From Panicum virgatum (Eukaryota > Streptophyta > Magnoliopsida > Poales > Poaceae), in assembly GCF_016808335.1 (NCBI RefSeq), contig NC_053153.1, positions 26,770,090 to 26,834,089 of the forward strand: a stretch of DNA of 64,000 nt. Reading direction: 5' to 3'. The notes beneath the pieces were generated by a model that was not told the DNA's origin, searched no databases, and saw only the letters and a list, made by a program, of their open reading frames with translations. Within the stretch, counting starts at the first letter, position 1. Every line of letters starts with the position of its first letter. Below are positions 54,271 through 64,000 of this stretch, one piece after another. The translations under genes and the position numbers were made by a program.

Positions 54271-55317
54271 TAGAGAGGCACGAATTTGAGTCCAACCTTC
54301 AAATCTCCAGGCGATGTCACGATGACCTCCTCTCTGGACCAATAGATGCAACAGACCAGCTGACAAGGCCAAGATAAGTGAAAAGTTAAGTCTTTTTATG
54401 GATCTTCTCCTTTATAATTACTCACCAATTGTAAATTTGTTCCCTTGGTAATAAAGTTCAGGCAACCCGCAACCCCCGGGTTGCCGTAGTATTCCTAAAA
54501 AAACATGTTTTGAATTTGAAGCTTCAGCCTTCAGGGCTGCAGCAGTACAGGTTCAAGTTTAGTGAAAAGAGCTTGGATATGGAATATTGAGGTTAGCTTT
54601 TTATATGTAAATAATTTGTTGGGTTCTGAACTTCTTTGTCGCCTTCATATAAAAAGATTTGCAGATCGTCAGTATATTCTCAATAAGAAACAGCGTGGTT
54701 CTTACCAAATGGATCAACGTAATGATCGTAGAATTCAAATGCGAAGTGTAAAGTTAGTTCATGAAAGTTTCTAGTACAAGAGATTTCAAAGAATAGCTCC
54801 TAATGTTTTCAGCTCCTAATGTTAGCTGGTCAGTTTTCAGCTCCTAATGTTAGTGTGAAGTTAGCTGGTCAGTTTTTGGCCGAGATTGATCAAAGAATAG
54901 CTCCTAATGTTTTCAGCTTTTATTATGGGACCAAAGGCATCTCCGATCCAACCGTAAACAGCAAAGTTACATAATATGGTACATTTGATTTCGCATCAGA
55001 AAACAGGAGTCGCAACTTGCGCCTGCGTATCAGTTCAGTCACTTGTTGATTGCCAGTGCACAGTACAGATCATGTCACGACGAGTTAACTTGGACCAAAC
55101 TGGAAACGTGTATTTCCTGGTCCCAACACAACCAACACACCGGGCAAGCATTACATGGAAGTTACATATGCAAACAACGTGCATACAGATGGCTGGAGTG
55201 CTTGACCTGACACCATGTTACATTGTACAGGCAAGGTTTGCGTTTTAATTGCTACTGTATATTACACAGTACTCCTTGACCAGGCTTTTTAAAACCTACT
55301 ACACTGATCAAGTGTCA
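54271..55317. other. Interval with short tandem repeats, 3' of the Rab gene
   Basis: 54786-54915 contains AGCTCCTAATGTTTTCAGCT and TTAGCTGGTCAGTTTT repeated two or three times, with CAAAGAATAGCTCCTAATG at both ends. A frame at 54562-54774 is open (70 codons) but matches nothing I know. The part next to 55317 should contain the Rab 3' UTR on the minus strand. Confidence 0.4.
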
Positions 55318-58300
55318 TCAAGATGATGTTGGCCTGGGCAACCTCTTGGCGATTTCCTGCCAAATATATATTCAATATGTTAGTATGATCGTGCCAAAGA
55401 CTGCAACAGCATATGAACAAACTGGGGCAGGATGACTAAATGTGGGAGCAAATGTATTTATCATTTCAGTGTGTTGGTCAAAATATCCACACAGAAAGGT
55501 TACTTTCTTGTGTGGTGATTAGAGCACAAAAGTTCAGGCTTGCTTCACGTTTCCTATAAAAAAAATGCTATGTTTTGCTGATTTGGCCCTACTCCCCTTC
55601 TTCCTATCAATGATTTCACATGTAAAGCTGTTTTATTCCAAGGACAAGACAAGTAGCACGCAAGAGACAGAATGACCCCAATCAAATTCATAAGTTCTGG
55701 TAGTCCCTTTTGGACAGGCCAGATTCCAACAGCCACATCACAAAATTTCAGATCATCAATCAAGTGGGCAACATATCTTATTTTTCCCCCGAAAGACACG
55801 TGGCAACAGATTGGAAATGCCAACTGATGGAAGATTTGACTAGCATATTTCTTGGTCCTGCTTGGAACGAGGAGTTTCTGATTTTAAACGAACTAGTCAG
55901 CATGAAGCCAAAAGGCTTTGCTCTCATCTTACTTCTGCTACCAGCCTTCATTGTGTAGGCCAATACCTTTTCAACATTTAGAATAAACTCACGAGCCTAT
56001 ATGCTTTTCATGTTGTCACATCTTACTTCACATTTTTTAATGCAGAACTTTTAGGACAAGCTAATTAGTACGTCATACTTAAAAACGGAGGGAGCATATA
56101 AAAATCAATTCTCACTATGCTCCCTGATACATAGTTACATACCTCAAATAATTGATTTATGTTATCGGCTGTTTTTGCTGACGTCTCGATGAAAAACATA
56201 CTGTTCTTTTCTGCATACTCTTGTGCTTCCTTAAGAAATCAAAGCATAGTGTCAAAACCTTTAACATTACCATTCAAATAGACAAATTGGCATAACCTTT
56301 CTTTCATACCTGAGAAGATACACTACGATTTTCATGTAGATCAGCCTTATTTCCAACCAAAGCCATAATCATATCAGGACCACCATGTTTTTGAAGTTCC
56401 TGAGTGGAAAAGAAAGTGATGAAAAGTTCAGGCTGGTGCCAAAACAAAAGAGGGTATCATCATGGATTTCATTATGCTAACAAATATAAATGTTGCTCGC
56501 AGTCAAAACAGAATAGACAAAAGCTACAGAATACATGCATAGCTAAATAACAATAAGTTAGGGCATTTGCTACACTGTTGCTAGCAGATCCTTTGTGTAG
56601 AATAATAGGATTGGTGTAATTGATGGATGGATTGCATTGAGGCCTCGGCCGGTATAATCATATGGCAGTTTACGATACGTATATCTACAACTACCAAATA
56701 TACTCTAATACTCCCCTGCAGTCACAGCGGGAGTACCGCAAATGGTGAGACTGGAGAAGAAGCCGAAAGCAGTAGCCAACGGACTAACATCCCCCCGTAG
56801 TCATAACGTCGGTGTGGTGCGGATGCTGCGACTGGAGAGAAAACCGGCGAATAACTCATGCGGATGGTAGCCCTTTGTGCCGATGTCGAGGTAGCCGAAC
56901 TGGAGGGCGAGGAGCCATGGTTGAAGATGCCGTGCATAGGATAGCCGTGGTCGACGTAGAGCAGTCGAGGTTACCGAAGACGAGGTAGCCGCACATGAAG
57001 CCGCGGGCGCACAAGGAGGCACCATGGTGGTGGCGTAATGGAGAAAACGCCGGAGACGAAGATGGCGACGCATCGAGGCAGTCGTAGAGGGAGCGATGCC
57101 GAAGTCAATGCAGTCAGGCCATCGGGCGACACATGCCCGAGTTTGCCAGGCTCGGAAACGCATCGGGGACGATGGGCACGCACCGGTGTTGCCAATACCG
57201 GACGTGCAAGAGAGGATGCACAACCAGACGCCATCGCCGGGGGGACCAGCAGAGAAGGCCTCCATGGCGGTCGCAGGCGCAGAAGAAGGCAAGGTAGGAG
57301 GTGCCAACGCCTGCTGTTGCTGGAGTAGACGAAGTAGTCGGGGACGAGATGGCGACGCTGGCAACGTGGTTGTGCTAAACGAAGCGAGGAGGGGAATCCA
57401 GACTTTCTAGCACAAGGCCGAGTGATCCGGATGACGCGGCGGCGGTGCTCGAAGGAGATGGCCAAGAACTCGTGCAGCTTGACGAAGACCATGCGCGAAG
57501 CGCGCAACGACGAGTCGACGATGAGGTCGTGGACGTGGTCGGCGGCGGTGTAGATGCAAAGGCGGAGGAGACCATGTGTGGAACCGCTGCTGCTCGAAGA
57601 GACGACACAGCGGCAGCCCTCCATGCACGGGGAAGATGCACGCGTACTGAGAACACCCGTCCTAGATCCGTGCGTGTATGCTGATCGGCTGATCAGACCG
57701 AGGGTGCACACACGAGACGACGGACGACGATGCCGCGCAGATCAGAAACATGGCGGAGAAGTCGGGGACGATCGGCTTGGAGACCGTGTCGCGGAGGGGC
57801 CTGGCGGCGCTGCGGGTGGTGCACCGACGCGCACCGCACGCCAGCCCGGGCGACACGGGTGTTGAAGAAGAACGGCCGGTGACGATGTCGAAGAAGAGGC
57901 ATGCGGTCGACGGGCGGTGGGCGACGCAATCTCGATCAGTGATCGAGTAAAAATTCAGAGAAATTACCAAAAAGAAATCAGCAGCAGCATCTCGTGTAGG
58001 ACCTCCGGGTGCGCGTAGCACAGGCACCTCACCCCTCCTATCTATGTTCTTCTCTCACCCGTCGGTCAGAGGGACCGAAACAGAGAGAAGTCAGAGGCTC
58101 GATGGGTAGGCGCCCAGCAACGGCGATGGATTGGGCGGCGGGGATCTGCACCGAAGCGGCGGAGGCGGTCGGGGTCGCGGGTTCTGGCCGGCGACGGTGG
58201 CGGGCGACGCGGTGCCCGACGGGCGCAAGCGGAGTCCGCCAGGTTGGTGCCGGGTGGCTCCACGCCCGGAGGGGCCGCGGATGCCGAGGCGGGCGGATCC

Positions 58301-61300
58301 CCGCCGGGATCGACGGGATGGAGGGTCAGCGCCGCCACGGGACCTGTCGACGACTGGTGGAGGGGGCGCGCGGAAGCCCGATCTGCCACCACGACAGTGC
58401 AGGGAAGGACGCGTGCGCCGCGGTTGACCGCAGCTACCACCACAGCAGCGCTGGTCGAGGTCGCCGTCGACGGTTTCCACGGCGGGTGGCGAGGTACGTG
58501 ACGATGTGTTGCTGCCGGAGACTCTAAAGGCGGCGAATTAACTCGATCCGCCGCGATGAAGGGCGCTGCCCCCGGCGGAGGTCATGGGCGACCTCCCTGG
58601 GGGCGCACTAGAAGGCCGGCGAGGGGGCGCCCTGGAGGGGCGCCGTGGGAAACAGGGGGAAGGCAGCGGCGCGAGAGGAGGGGCGCCGGCGGCGCTAGGG
58701 TTAGGGCAGCGGAAGGTTGCCTAGGATCTCAAACCCTAAACTCGTGATACCAAGTAGAATAATAGGATTGGTGTAATTGATGGATAGATTGCATTGAGGC
58801 CTCAGCCGGTATATATAAGAGTACAAGACTTGGGGGCAAGGCTCCTCGGGATACATATGGCAGTTTACGATACGTATATCTACAACTACCAAATATACTC
58901 TAATACTTTGGAACAATCATGATCACACCATTTGAAGTAGTTACGAAAACCTCTCAGTACTGTAGTACAATATGAGACTTCAATACAGTAAGATGGCCTC
59001 TCCAATTATACTGTCAATGTAGTAGACTGACCAGAAATATCTCCGGAGTATAACACAAACATGATATGGTAACTCAAAAGCAGAAACACAAATCCCAGAG
59101 AACTTGTGACCAACGTTTTAAAGTTTGGAGTGAATTAATTGAACTTGACCATCCATACATCTTAAGGAGATTTCATAGACAAGATTAATCAACATATGAC
59201 TTCATAGAAGGGAATAGATGCAGTACCTTCACCCAGTATTGTGCTTTGTTAAATGATTCTGGACTGGTTATGTCATAGACAACAATTGCAGCACCAGCTC
59301 CCCGGTAGTAAAGAGGCGCCAAGGCAGCATACCTGAAAATTGACTATCTTTCATGAATTTTGCAAGAAAATCATTATTGTGCTTGAATACAACTTAAGTT
59401 AACTGAACTTAAACATGAGTGCATAAGTGGGTACTTTTCTGATGAAATTTCTTTAGGCAGATCAATGCAATATGACCTAGGGATGCAAGTGGTTTGTCCA
59501 TGAACCCCCATACAGGTCATTTTTAGATGGGTTTCCAATAAAGCCAACTAAAAATGAACTATATGCGGGTTCACGAAGACACCCACCTGCATTCCTAATG
59601 CCCTACGTGTCATAACTTAAAATTAAAGCCAAGCCCCTAATATGTACCTCTCTTGGCCAGCAGTATCCCATATTTCAAACTTCACTGTTGTGGAGTCCTC
59701 TAATGCCAATGTTTGTGACAAAAATGATGCACCAACAGTTACCTAAATTCATTAAATGGAAGAAGGTGAAGCGAAATAGCACATGTGAAAAGGTTAAAGT
59801 ACAATGTACATACAGTTCATGAAACTGAAAACCGTTAGTTGCTAGTTTAACCTTGGAAGTAGGGTCAAATTGACCACGGACAAAGCGAAGAACAATGCAG
59901 CTCTTCCCAACACCAGTCTCCAAGCAATACCAACTGCAAAGGGAACAAATAAGAGAAACTGGGAACAATGTGCAAATTCGATTCAATTTGATGCCAACAT
60001 TTAAAAAAACTACAAGCATTACACCAAGGCAATAATTGGACTGAGATATGACGTCGATATGCTGATAAAACGCTAGCCAGATAGATACAAGAACAAGGAG
60101 AATCATAATGACAGAATTACAGTTTAATTTGCGAATAAACATATCCAAGGAGAAATTTAAATAAATGACCCACATAAGATTGCTATTAGCAAACCTTCAC
60201 TCGGAAGTTCTTTGAATCGATATCAGAACTCCCACTGCTGACATTGTTCAACCCTCCACTTCCAGCATTAGTGGCTAAATGAGGGAAAAAATGATGCATC
60301 AGTGCATAGCACAATTGTTTGCTACCTAGCAGCTTCACATTATAATAATGTTGATTTGAAAAAAAAACACAAGAGTGACTAACTGGAGAAAATTAAATAC
60401 CAAGCAATTATAATTCCATTTTAGAAGTTTTGCATGGATCCTTTTAAAGTATATTTGCCAACCCAGCAGCCACAAGAAATTTTTAAGAGGTGTACTCAGG
60501 GAAAAACATGATTTAAACGAGGTTTACAAGAAGCTGCAGTGAATATTATATAGGTCCTGTTATGAGCTGAAGAACATAAGATTTAAGGATATCCATATGA
60601 TTACAACTATTTTAGTAAAATTTCAATTTTGGATATTCAACTATGGGCAGTTTTGAGTGATCATAGGTTTGAGAGGATAGAATCTAGATAATTTTCTTTC
60701 GCGGTTTATTTTTATGACTGGTAAGCAGGCCTACATTCCTTGCAAGGCTATAATAGCTCTAGTTTAAACAGTTGACTATTTTGCATCCCAACATAAATCC
60801 ATAATAGTAATAACGAAATATTAAGGTTCCAACAGTGGTTCAGGGATATAATGGAATTAAGAATGATCTATTTTGCCATTACCTTTATTAGATTTTTGTT
60901 GACATAGTTGCAATTTCTATTTTTATGACTAGTAAGCAGGCCTACATACCTTGCAAGACTATAATAGCTCTTTTTTAAACAGCAGATTATTTTGAGTCCC
61001 AACATAAATGTGCAGTAGTTATAAAGCAAAACATCAAGGTTTTAGGGAATATCGATGGAATTAAGAATGATCGGTCTTGCTATAAAATAGCTGCAGGTTA
61101 ACTAGGGGGGAGGGGGGTTAGATACGCTGATCCATTTATAGCACTTCCTAAATCAGAAGCATCACTCACATTCTATTTCCCAAGGCACTCTTCACCACTC
61201 TTAGTGCTATCGTCAGGGTCACCAGCCTACTGTACCCTTCTTTCTTATTCTGGCTTTCTCTAGCTTAAACAGAAGAGCTTTGGTTAGCTTCCTTCCTTTC

Positions 61301-62233
61301 TATCAGGTGCTGTTCTTTGCTACCAACAATTCATGATGTACACAGTGAAGTAAATAGTGCACTTGACAAATGCCAATTGGTGTGTCTTAGAGCGCCTCTC
61401 AACCTTAAGGGTGCTTGTTGGGCGAGTGCATGAACTATGATATGAACTCAGTACAGCGCCTTAATATAAAAGCCCTCTTATTTTAGATGTCAATACACAG
61501 AAATTCCAACTTTTATCCCTTGTTTGTGGTTGCTCATTTGATTGTCCCACTAATGCTATTGCCATGATAGAAGCAGTTTTGAGAATAGAGCAATAATAGT
61601 CTACTCTCAAAGTATATGAGCTGCTGACTGATTGATTCACACAACTAGCTTCAGGCTTGAGTCAATGCTAGTGTACAGAGCTTGCAAATGAAACCAAATA
61701 AATTAACTAAGCCCCCCCCCCCCCCCCCCTGGATCCCCTCCAATCCACATGGGGAATGGATTTATCCAAACAAGCTGTAAAGACCAAATTTTCCCCATTT
61801 TTACATCCCAACAACAACAACCTTCACAGTCGCACGAATTTCATAGCCCCTTCAGTTCCACAGACCAAATAATTCAGCTCCATCGATTCCTAGACAGAAT
61901 TTATACGAAAGACATATCAAAACTCCACGAATCGATCAAGCTGCAAACCCAGCCACCGTCGCAGCGCAAACTTTCCCCCAAACTGAAGCAGCATTGACCT
62001 TCCACCCCACAACCCCTTAAGTCCCAATCGGGAGCCCGAATCACACCGTGCCTACAGCAGCGCCCACCCTGCTCAACTCCGAGCTTCCGAGGCCATATCG
62101 CCCAAGCAGCACAACGCGAATGAACAGAAAGATCCACAGATATGAGGGGGAGAAAAGGGGAGCGATTTTTTTTTCTTTTTGGCAGTTGGCGAGGCGGGTA
62201 GGAGCTACCTGGTAGGGAGGAGGAGCAGCCCAT
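55318..62233 (-). CDS. RABF1: Plant-specific Rab5 GTPase, ARA6/RABF1 type, 8 exons, with a 2-nt deletion in the P-loop
   Basis: Minus-strand exons: 62233-62209, 60274-60195, 59933-59852, 59742-59648, 59332-59227, 56399-56310, 56229-56143, 55356-55318. All introns are GT-AG and phases agree. The N-terminus MGCSSSLP has the Gly2 and Cys3 of a myristoylated and palmitoylated ARA6-type Rab instead of a C-terminal prenyl site; the end is KRLPRPTSS. Motifs seen are [48 protein letters not shown] and ETSAK. Such Rabs act in endosome-to-plasma-membrane traffic. Exon 3 is 82 nt where 84 are needed: the text GGAGACTGGTGTTGGGAAG lacks two bases inside the GDxGVGKS codons, so translation shifts at the P-loop. 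The rest is clean (about 201 residues if the two bases were present). It may be a null allele, a recent pseudogene or a base-calling error. Confidence 0.9.
56596..58905 (-). mobile_element. Non-autonomous LTR retrotransposon in Rab intron 5, 2.3 kb
   Basis: LTRs are 56596-56710 and 58753-58905; the left one has a 38 bp internal deletion. CTTTG flanks both sides (56591-56595 and 58906-58910), a 5 bp target duplication. The primer-binding site TGGTATCACGAG (minus, 58741-58752) lies directly inside the right LTR, and GCAGGGGAG precedes the left LTR on the minus strand. The 2.0 kb interior is GC-rich. It has open stretches (for example 57711-56971 minus) but I see no gag zinc knuckle, protease or reverse transcriptase. 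Orientation is the same as the Rab gene. It could be a deletion derivative of a copia element. Confidence 0.82.
60703..61085 (-). repeat. Diverged tandem duplication in Rab intron 1
   Basis: 60708-60880 and 60919-61085 share AAGCAGGCCTACAT, CCTTGCAAG, TATAATAGCTCT, CCCAACATAAAT and GGAATTAAGAATGATC in the same order, with many substitutions. It is an old local duplication of about 210 bp period. Confidence 0.7.
61712..61729 (+). repeat. Homopolymer C18 in Rab intron 1
   Basis: A run of 18 C is present between AT-rich intron sequence and a more GC-rich stretch leading to exon 1. Its length may be unreliable in an assembly. Confidence 0.8.
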
Positions 62234-62570
62234 GGGCGGCGCGCGGGTGGTTGCCGGACGAACGGACTGAGGCGGGTGGTGGCGCAGGCGGTGGAGGCCG
62301 GCGTTTGCCGACGGCGGGTGGTTTTTGGTTGGCTCGCCAATTCTTCCTGGCTTGGGCGTTGGCTGCTCTGCAAATGGTGACTTCTTACTGACAAGTGGGC
62401 TCCGTAACCTAGGGGCCCGCATGCCAGTGACAAAGTCGTGGTGGCGGCCGGTCGTGTCGGGGACACGTAGCAGTTGCGCAATAGGAACGTGGCTGGTGGG
62501 TAGTAATGGCCAATGGAATGCACGTCGTATGCGGTGGAATTCATGCTCTATTTTCGCGTTTGGATGAGAT
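62234..62570 (-). promoter_or_regulatory. RABF1: 5' UTR and promoter region of the Rab gene
   Basis: GC-rich DNA directly upstream of the Rab start codon on the minus strand, as is usual for grass housekeeping genes. I see no convincing TATA box within 200 bp. Confidence 0.4.
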
Positions 62571-62688
62571 TGTGGATTTTAAAAATATAAATTTTGAATA
62601 AATTTTCAAAATCTCGATTGTGGATAAATTTTGCATGGTGCCTTTTGGATCTTTGAATTATAGTAGCTGATTTTTATGGATGTTTGAT

Positions 62689-62850
62689 TAGAGGTGTCAA
62701 TTAGTGATCTGTAGGTGCACCTTCAACTCTTTTTAGTACAAAATTTTATACTATTTTTCCAAAATCAGATCTCATTTTGAAAAATTAGTATAAATTTTAA
62801 GTTAAAAAGGGTTGGAGGTGCATCTGAGGATCACCAATTTGCACCCCCTA
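62689..62850. mobile_element. hAT-type MITE, 162 bp
   Basis: The ends TAGAGGTGTCAATTAGTGATC and the inverted GATCACCAATTTGCACCCCCTA pair over more than 20 bases. The inner halves also pair (GTAGGTGCACCTTCAAC against GTTGGAGGTGCATC). TGTTTGAT flanks both sides (62681-62688 and 62851-62858), an 8 bp duplication. Confidence 0.82.
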
Positions 62851-63091
62851 TGTTTGATGCAATTGCATACATCGCTTTTTTACCCTTGCTAATATTTTAA
62901 ATTATTGCTTACATATGATTACGGATAAAATGGTAATTTCATCATCCAATAGTTGCTAGAATCTACCCTTATGCAGCTTTTAGGATTTTATAAGGATTCT
63001 AAAATCTTCACCAAAATCTAACCCGTTTGGAAGTACTCTAACTTTTACATTTTGGATTCTTAAAATTCAAACAGATCCAAACGGGACTTAG

Positions 63092-63320
63092 GGTGTGTTT
63101 AGTTGATGAAAAAGTTTGAGTTTTGGTACTGTAGCACATTTCGTTTTTATTTGGCAATTAATGTCTAATTATAGACTAATTAGACTTAAAAAATCATCTC
63201 GTATGAACAGTTAAACTGTATAATTAGTTATTTTTTAAATTATATTTAATACTATATACATGTGTCCGAAGATTCGACACGAAAGTGTGTCGAAAATTTT
63301 TCACCAAACTAAGCATGACC
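63092..63320. mobile_element. Tourist-like MITE, 229 bp
   Basis: It starts GGGTGTGTTTAGTTGATG and ends CACCAAACTAAGCATGACC, inverted with mismatches. TTA flanks both sides (63089-63091 and 63321-63323), the duplication of PIF/Harbinger elements. Internal TCTAATTATAGACTAATTAGAC is shared with 54038-54270. Confidence 0.8.
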
Positions 63321-63359
63321 TTAGTTTTGCCGTAGGTCAATAGGCTGCGCCGTCTATTG

Positions 63360-64000
63360 CTAGGGCGGACGTGTCGCAAGCCCACAAGCGGGTGGCCCGG
63401 ATCCTTCGTGGGCTGAAACGAGATGGAGGTCCACTTTTCTATTCGTGTGTTCCGCTCCTATGTTCATCCCGCTTTTCCGGAAATATTACAGCTTGCGCGG
63501 CGTTTTTTTTATTTTTGTATTTTTCAAAAAAAAATTACAGAAATATATTTTTTGTTTCAGGATTTACAGTTCTATACCCCTACCGCCCGGCAGGAAGGCA
63601 GTAGGGACCTATATATAAATAAAAATAAATTTATTTTACGTAGAGGTCCTTGGAGGGAGCCTGCCGCCCCCCGCCGGGCGGCAGTCCCCCTGCCGCCCCA
63701 CCAGTTGGCGGCAGGTGACCTGCCGTCCGGCCGGGGGGCGGCAGGCTCCCTCCTCAAATATAAAACTCCGCCCCTTCCCTCTGCGCCTTCATTTTCTGCC
63801 CACGAGATCCAGAGAGGGGAGAGGGAGAGAGGAGGGGTGAGAGAGGTAAAAAAACCGGCGAAACTCTGCAGGATTTTGGATCCGAACCGCAGGTAACCAA
63901 TATTTCTCAACTTTGTCATTTCAGATTTTTTTGTATGTTTAATTTTATGATTAGTATTTTTTATTATTGTAAGCACTTAGGGTTCGGATTAGTGGTTATA
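63360..64000 (+). other. GC-rich GGCGGCAGG cluster with TATA box at the right edge
   Basis: Between 63580 and 63745 the words CTGCCGCCC, GGCGGCAG and their inverted forms recur six or more times, making several possible stems. CTCAAATATAAAACTCCG at 63752 looks like a core promoter, followed by a purine-rich leader (GAGAGGGGAGAGGGAGAGAGG, 63813 onward) and GCAGGTAACC at 63890, a possible splice donor. This could be the start of an LTR or of a gene that continues outside the window. No coding family is recognised. Confidence 0.35.

Noticed and set aside
54562..54774. 70-codon frame, possible small gene
   Set aside because: No recognised family, no neighbours or splice signals that support it; kept only as part of an unassigned interval.
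56722..58747. Many open frames on both strands in the LTR element of the Rab intron
   Set aside because: No retroelement or plant domain can be recognised and all frames are about equally open, so composition explains them.

Overview
This 64 kb window is nuclear DNA of a grass, most likely a panicoid/Andropogoneae relative of sorghum, sugarcane or Miscanthus. The signs are intron-rich genes with GT-AG introns, dense nests of grass-type transposons (Tekay-like Ty3/gypsy, RTE, CACTA, hAT, MULE, SINE, TRIM, MITEs) and a plant-specific Rab5 (ARA6 type). There is no operon structure. The assignment rests on gene and repeat style, not on a search.

Layout. 1-2148: unassigned DNA with a candidate exon and a 948 bp hAT-like insertion. 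2149-17233: a minus-strand Tekay-like chromovirus (element 1) inserted in an RTE fragment; the RTE fragment plus one LTR occur twice, 11,496 bp apart. 17234-30473: a second, plus-strand Tekay-like family (element 2) in a partial-internal / LTR / internal / LTR array. 30474-32130: a CACTA end joined to an RTE reverse transcriptase remnant. 32131-40700: mostly unrecognised DNA with copia gag, hAT and MULE transposase remnants and a SINE with a perfect 19 bp target duplication. 40830-49076: an intact 13-exon gene coding for 669 residues, with a phosphoglycerate-kinase-like domain joined to a TrmB-like tRNA (guanine-N7) methyltransferase domain. 49077-54290: CACTA-like ends, a TRIM, a broken lectin receptor kinase and MITEs. 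55318-62233: a minus-strand RABF1/ARA6-type Rab GTPase gene of 8 exons, complete except for a 2-nt deletion in the P-loop, with a 2.3 kb LTR element in intron 5. 62234-64000: MITEs and a GC-rich GGCGGC cluster.

The points most worth a second look are: (i) the PGK-like/TrmB-like fusion, whose PGK half has lost most catalytic motifs; (ii) small coding-like, apparently spliced exons inside the LTRs of both Tekay-like families, with mainly synonymous differences in the last exon; (iii) an extra coiled-coil ORF before gag in both families, present twice in element 1; (iv) a tandem duplication whose junction shows 5 bp of microhomology; (v) the P-loop frameshift in the Rab gene.

Exon models were built by hand from splice-site and phase consistency. 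Family names come from motif recognition. No database search was possible.
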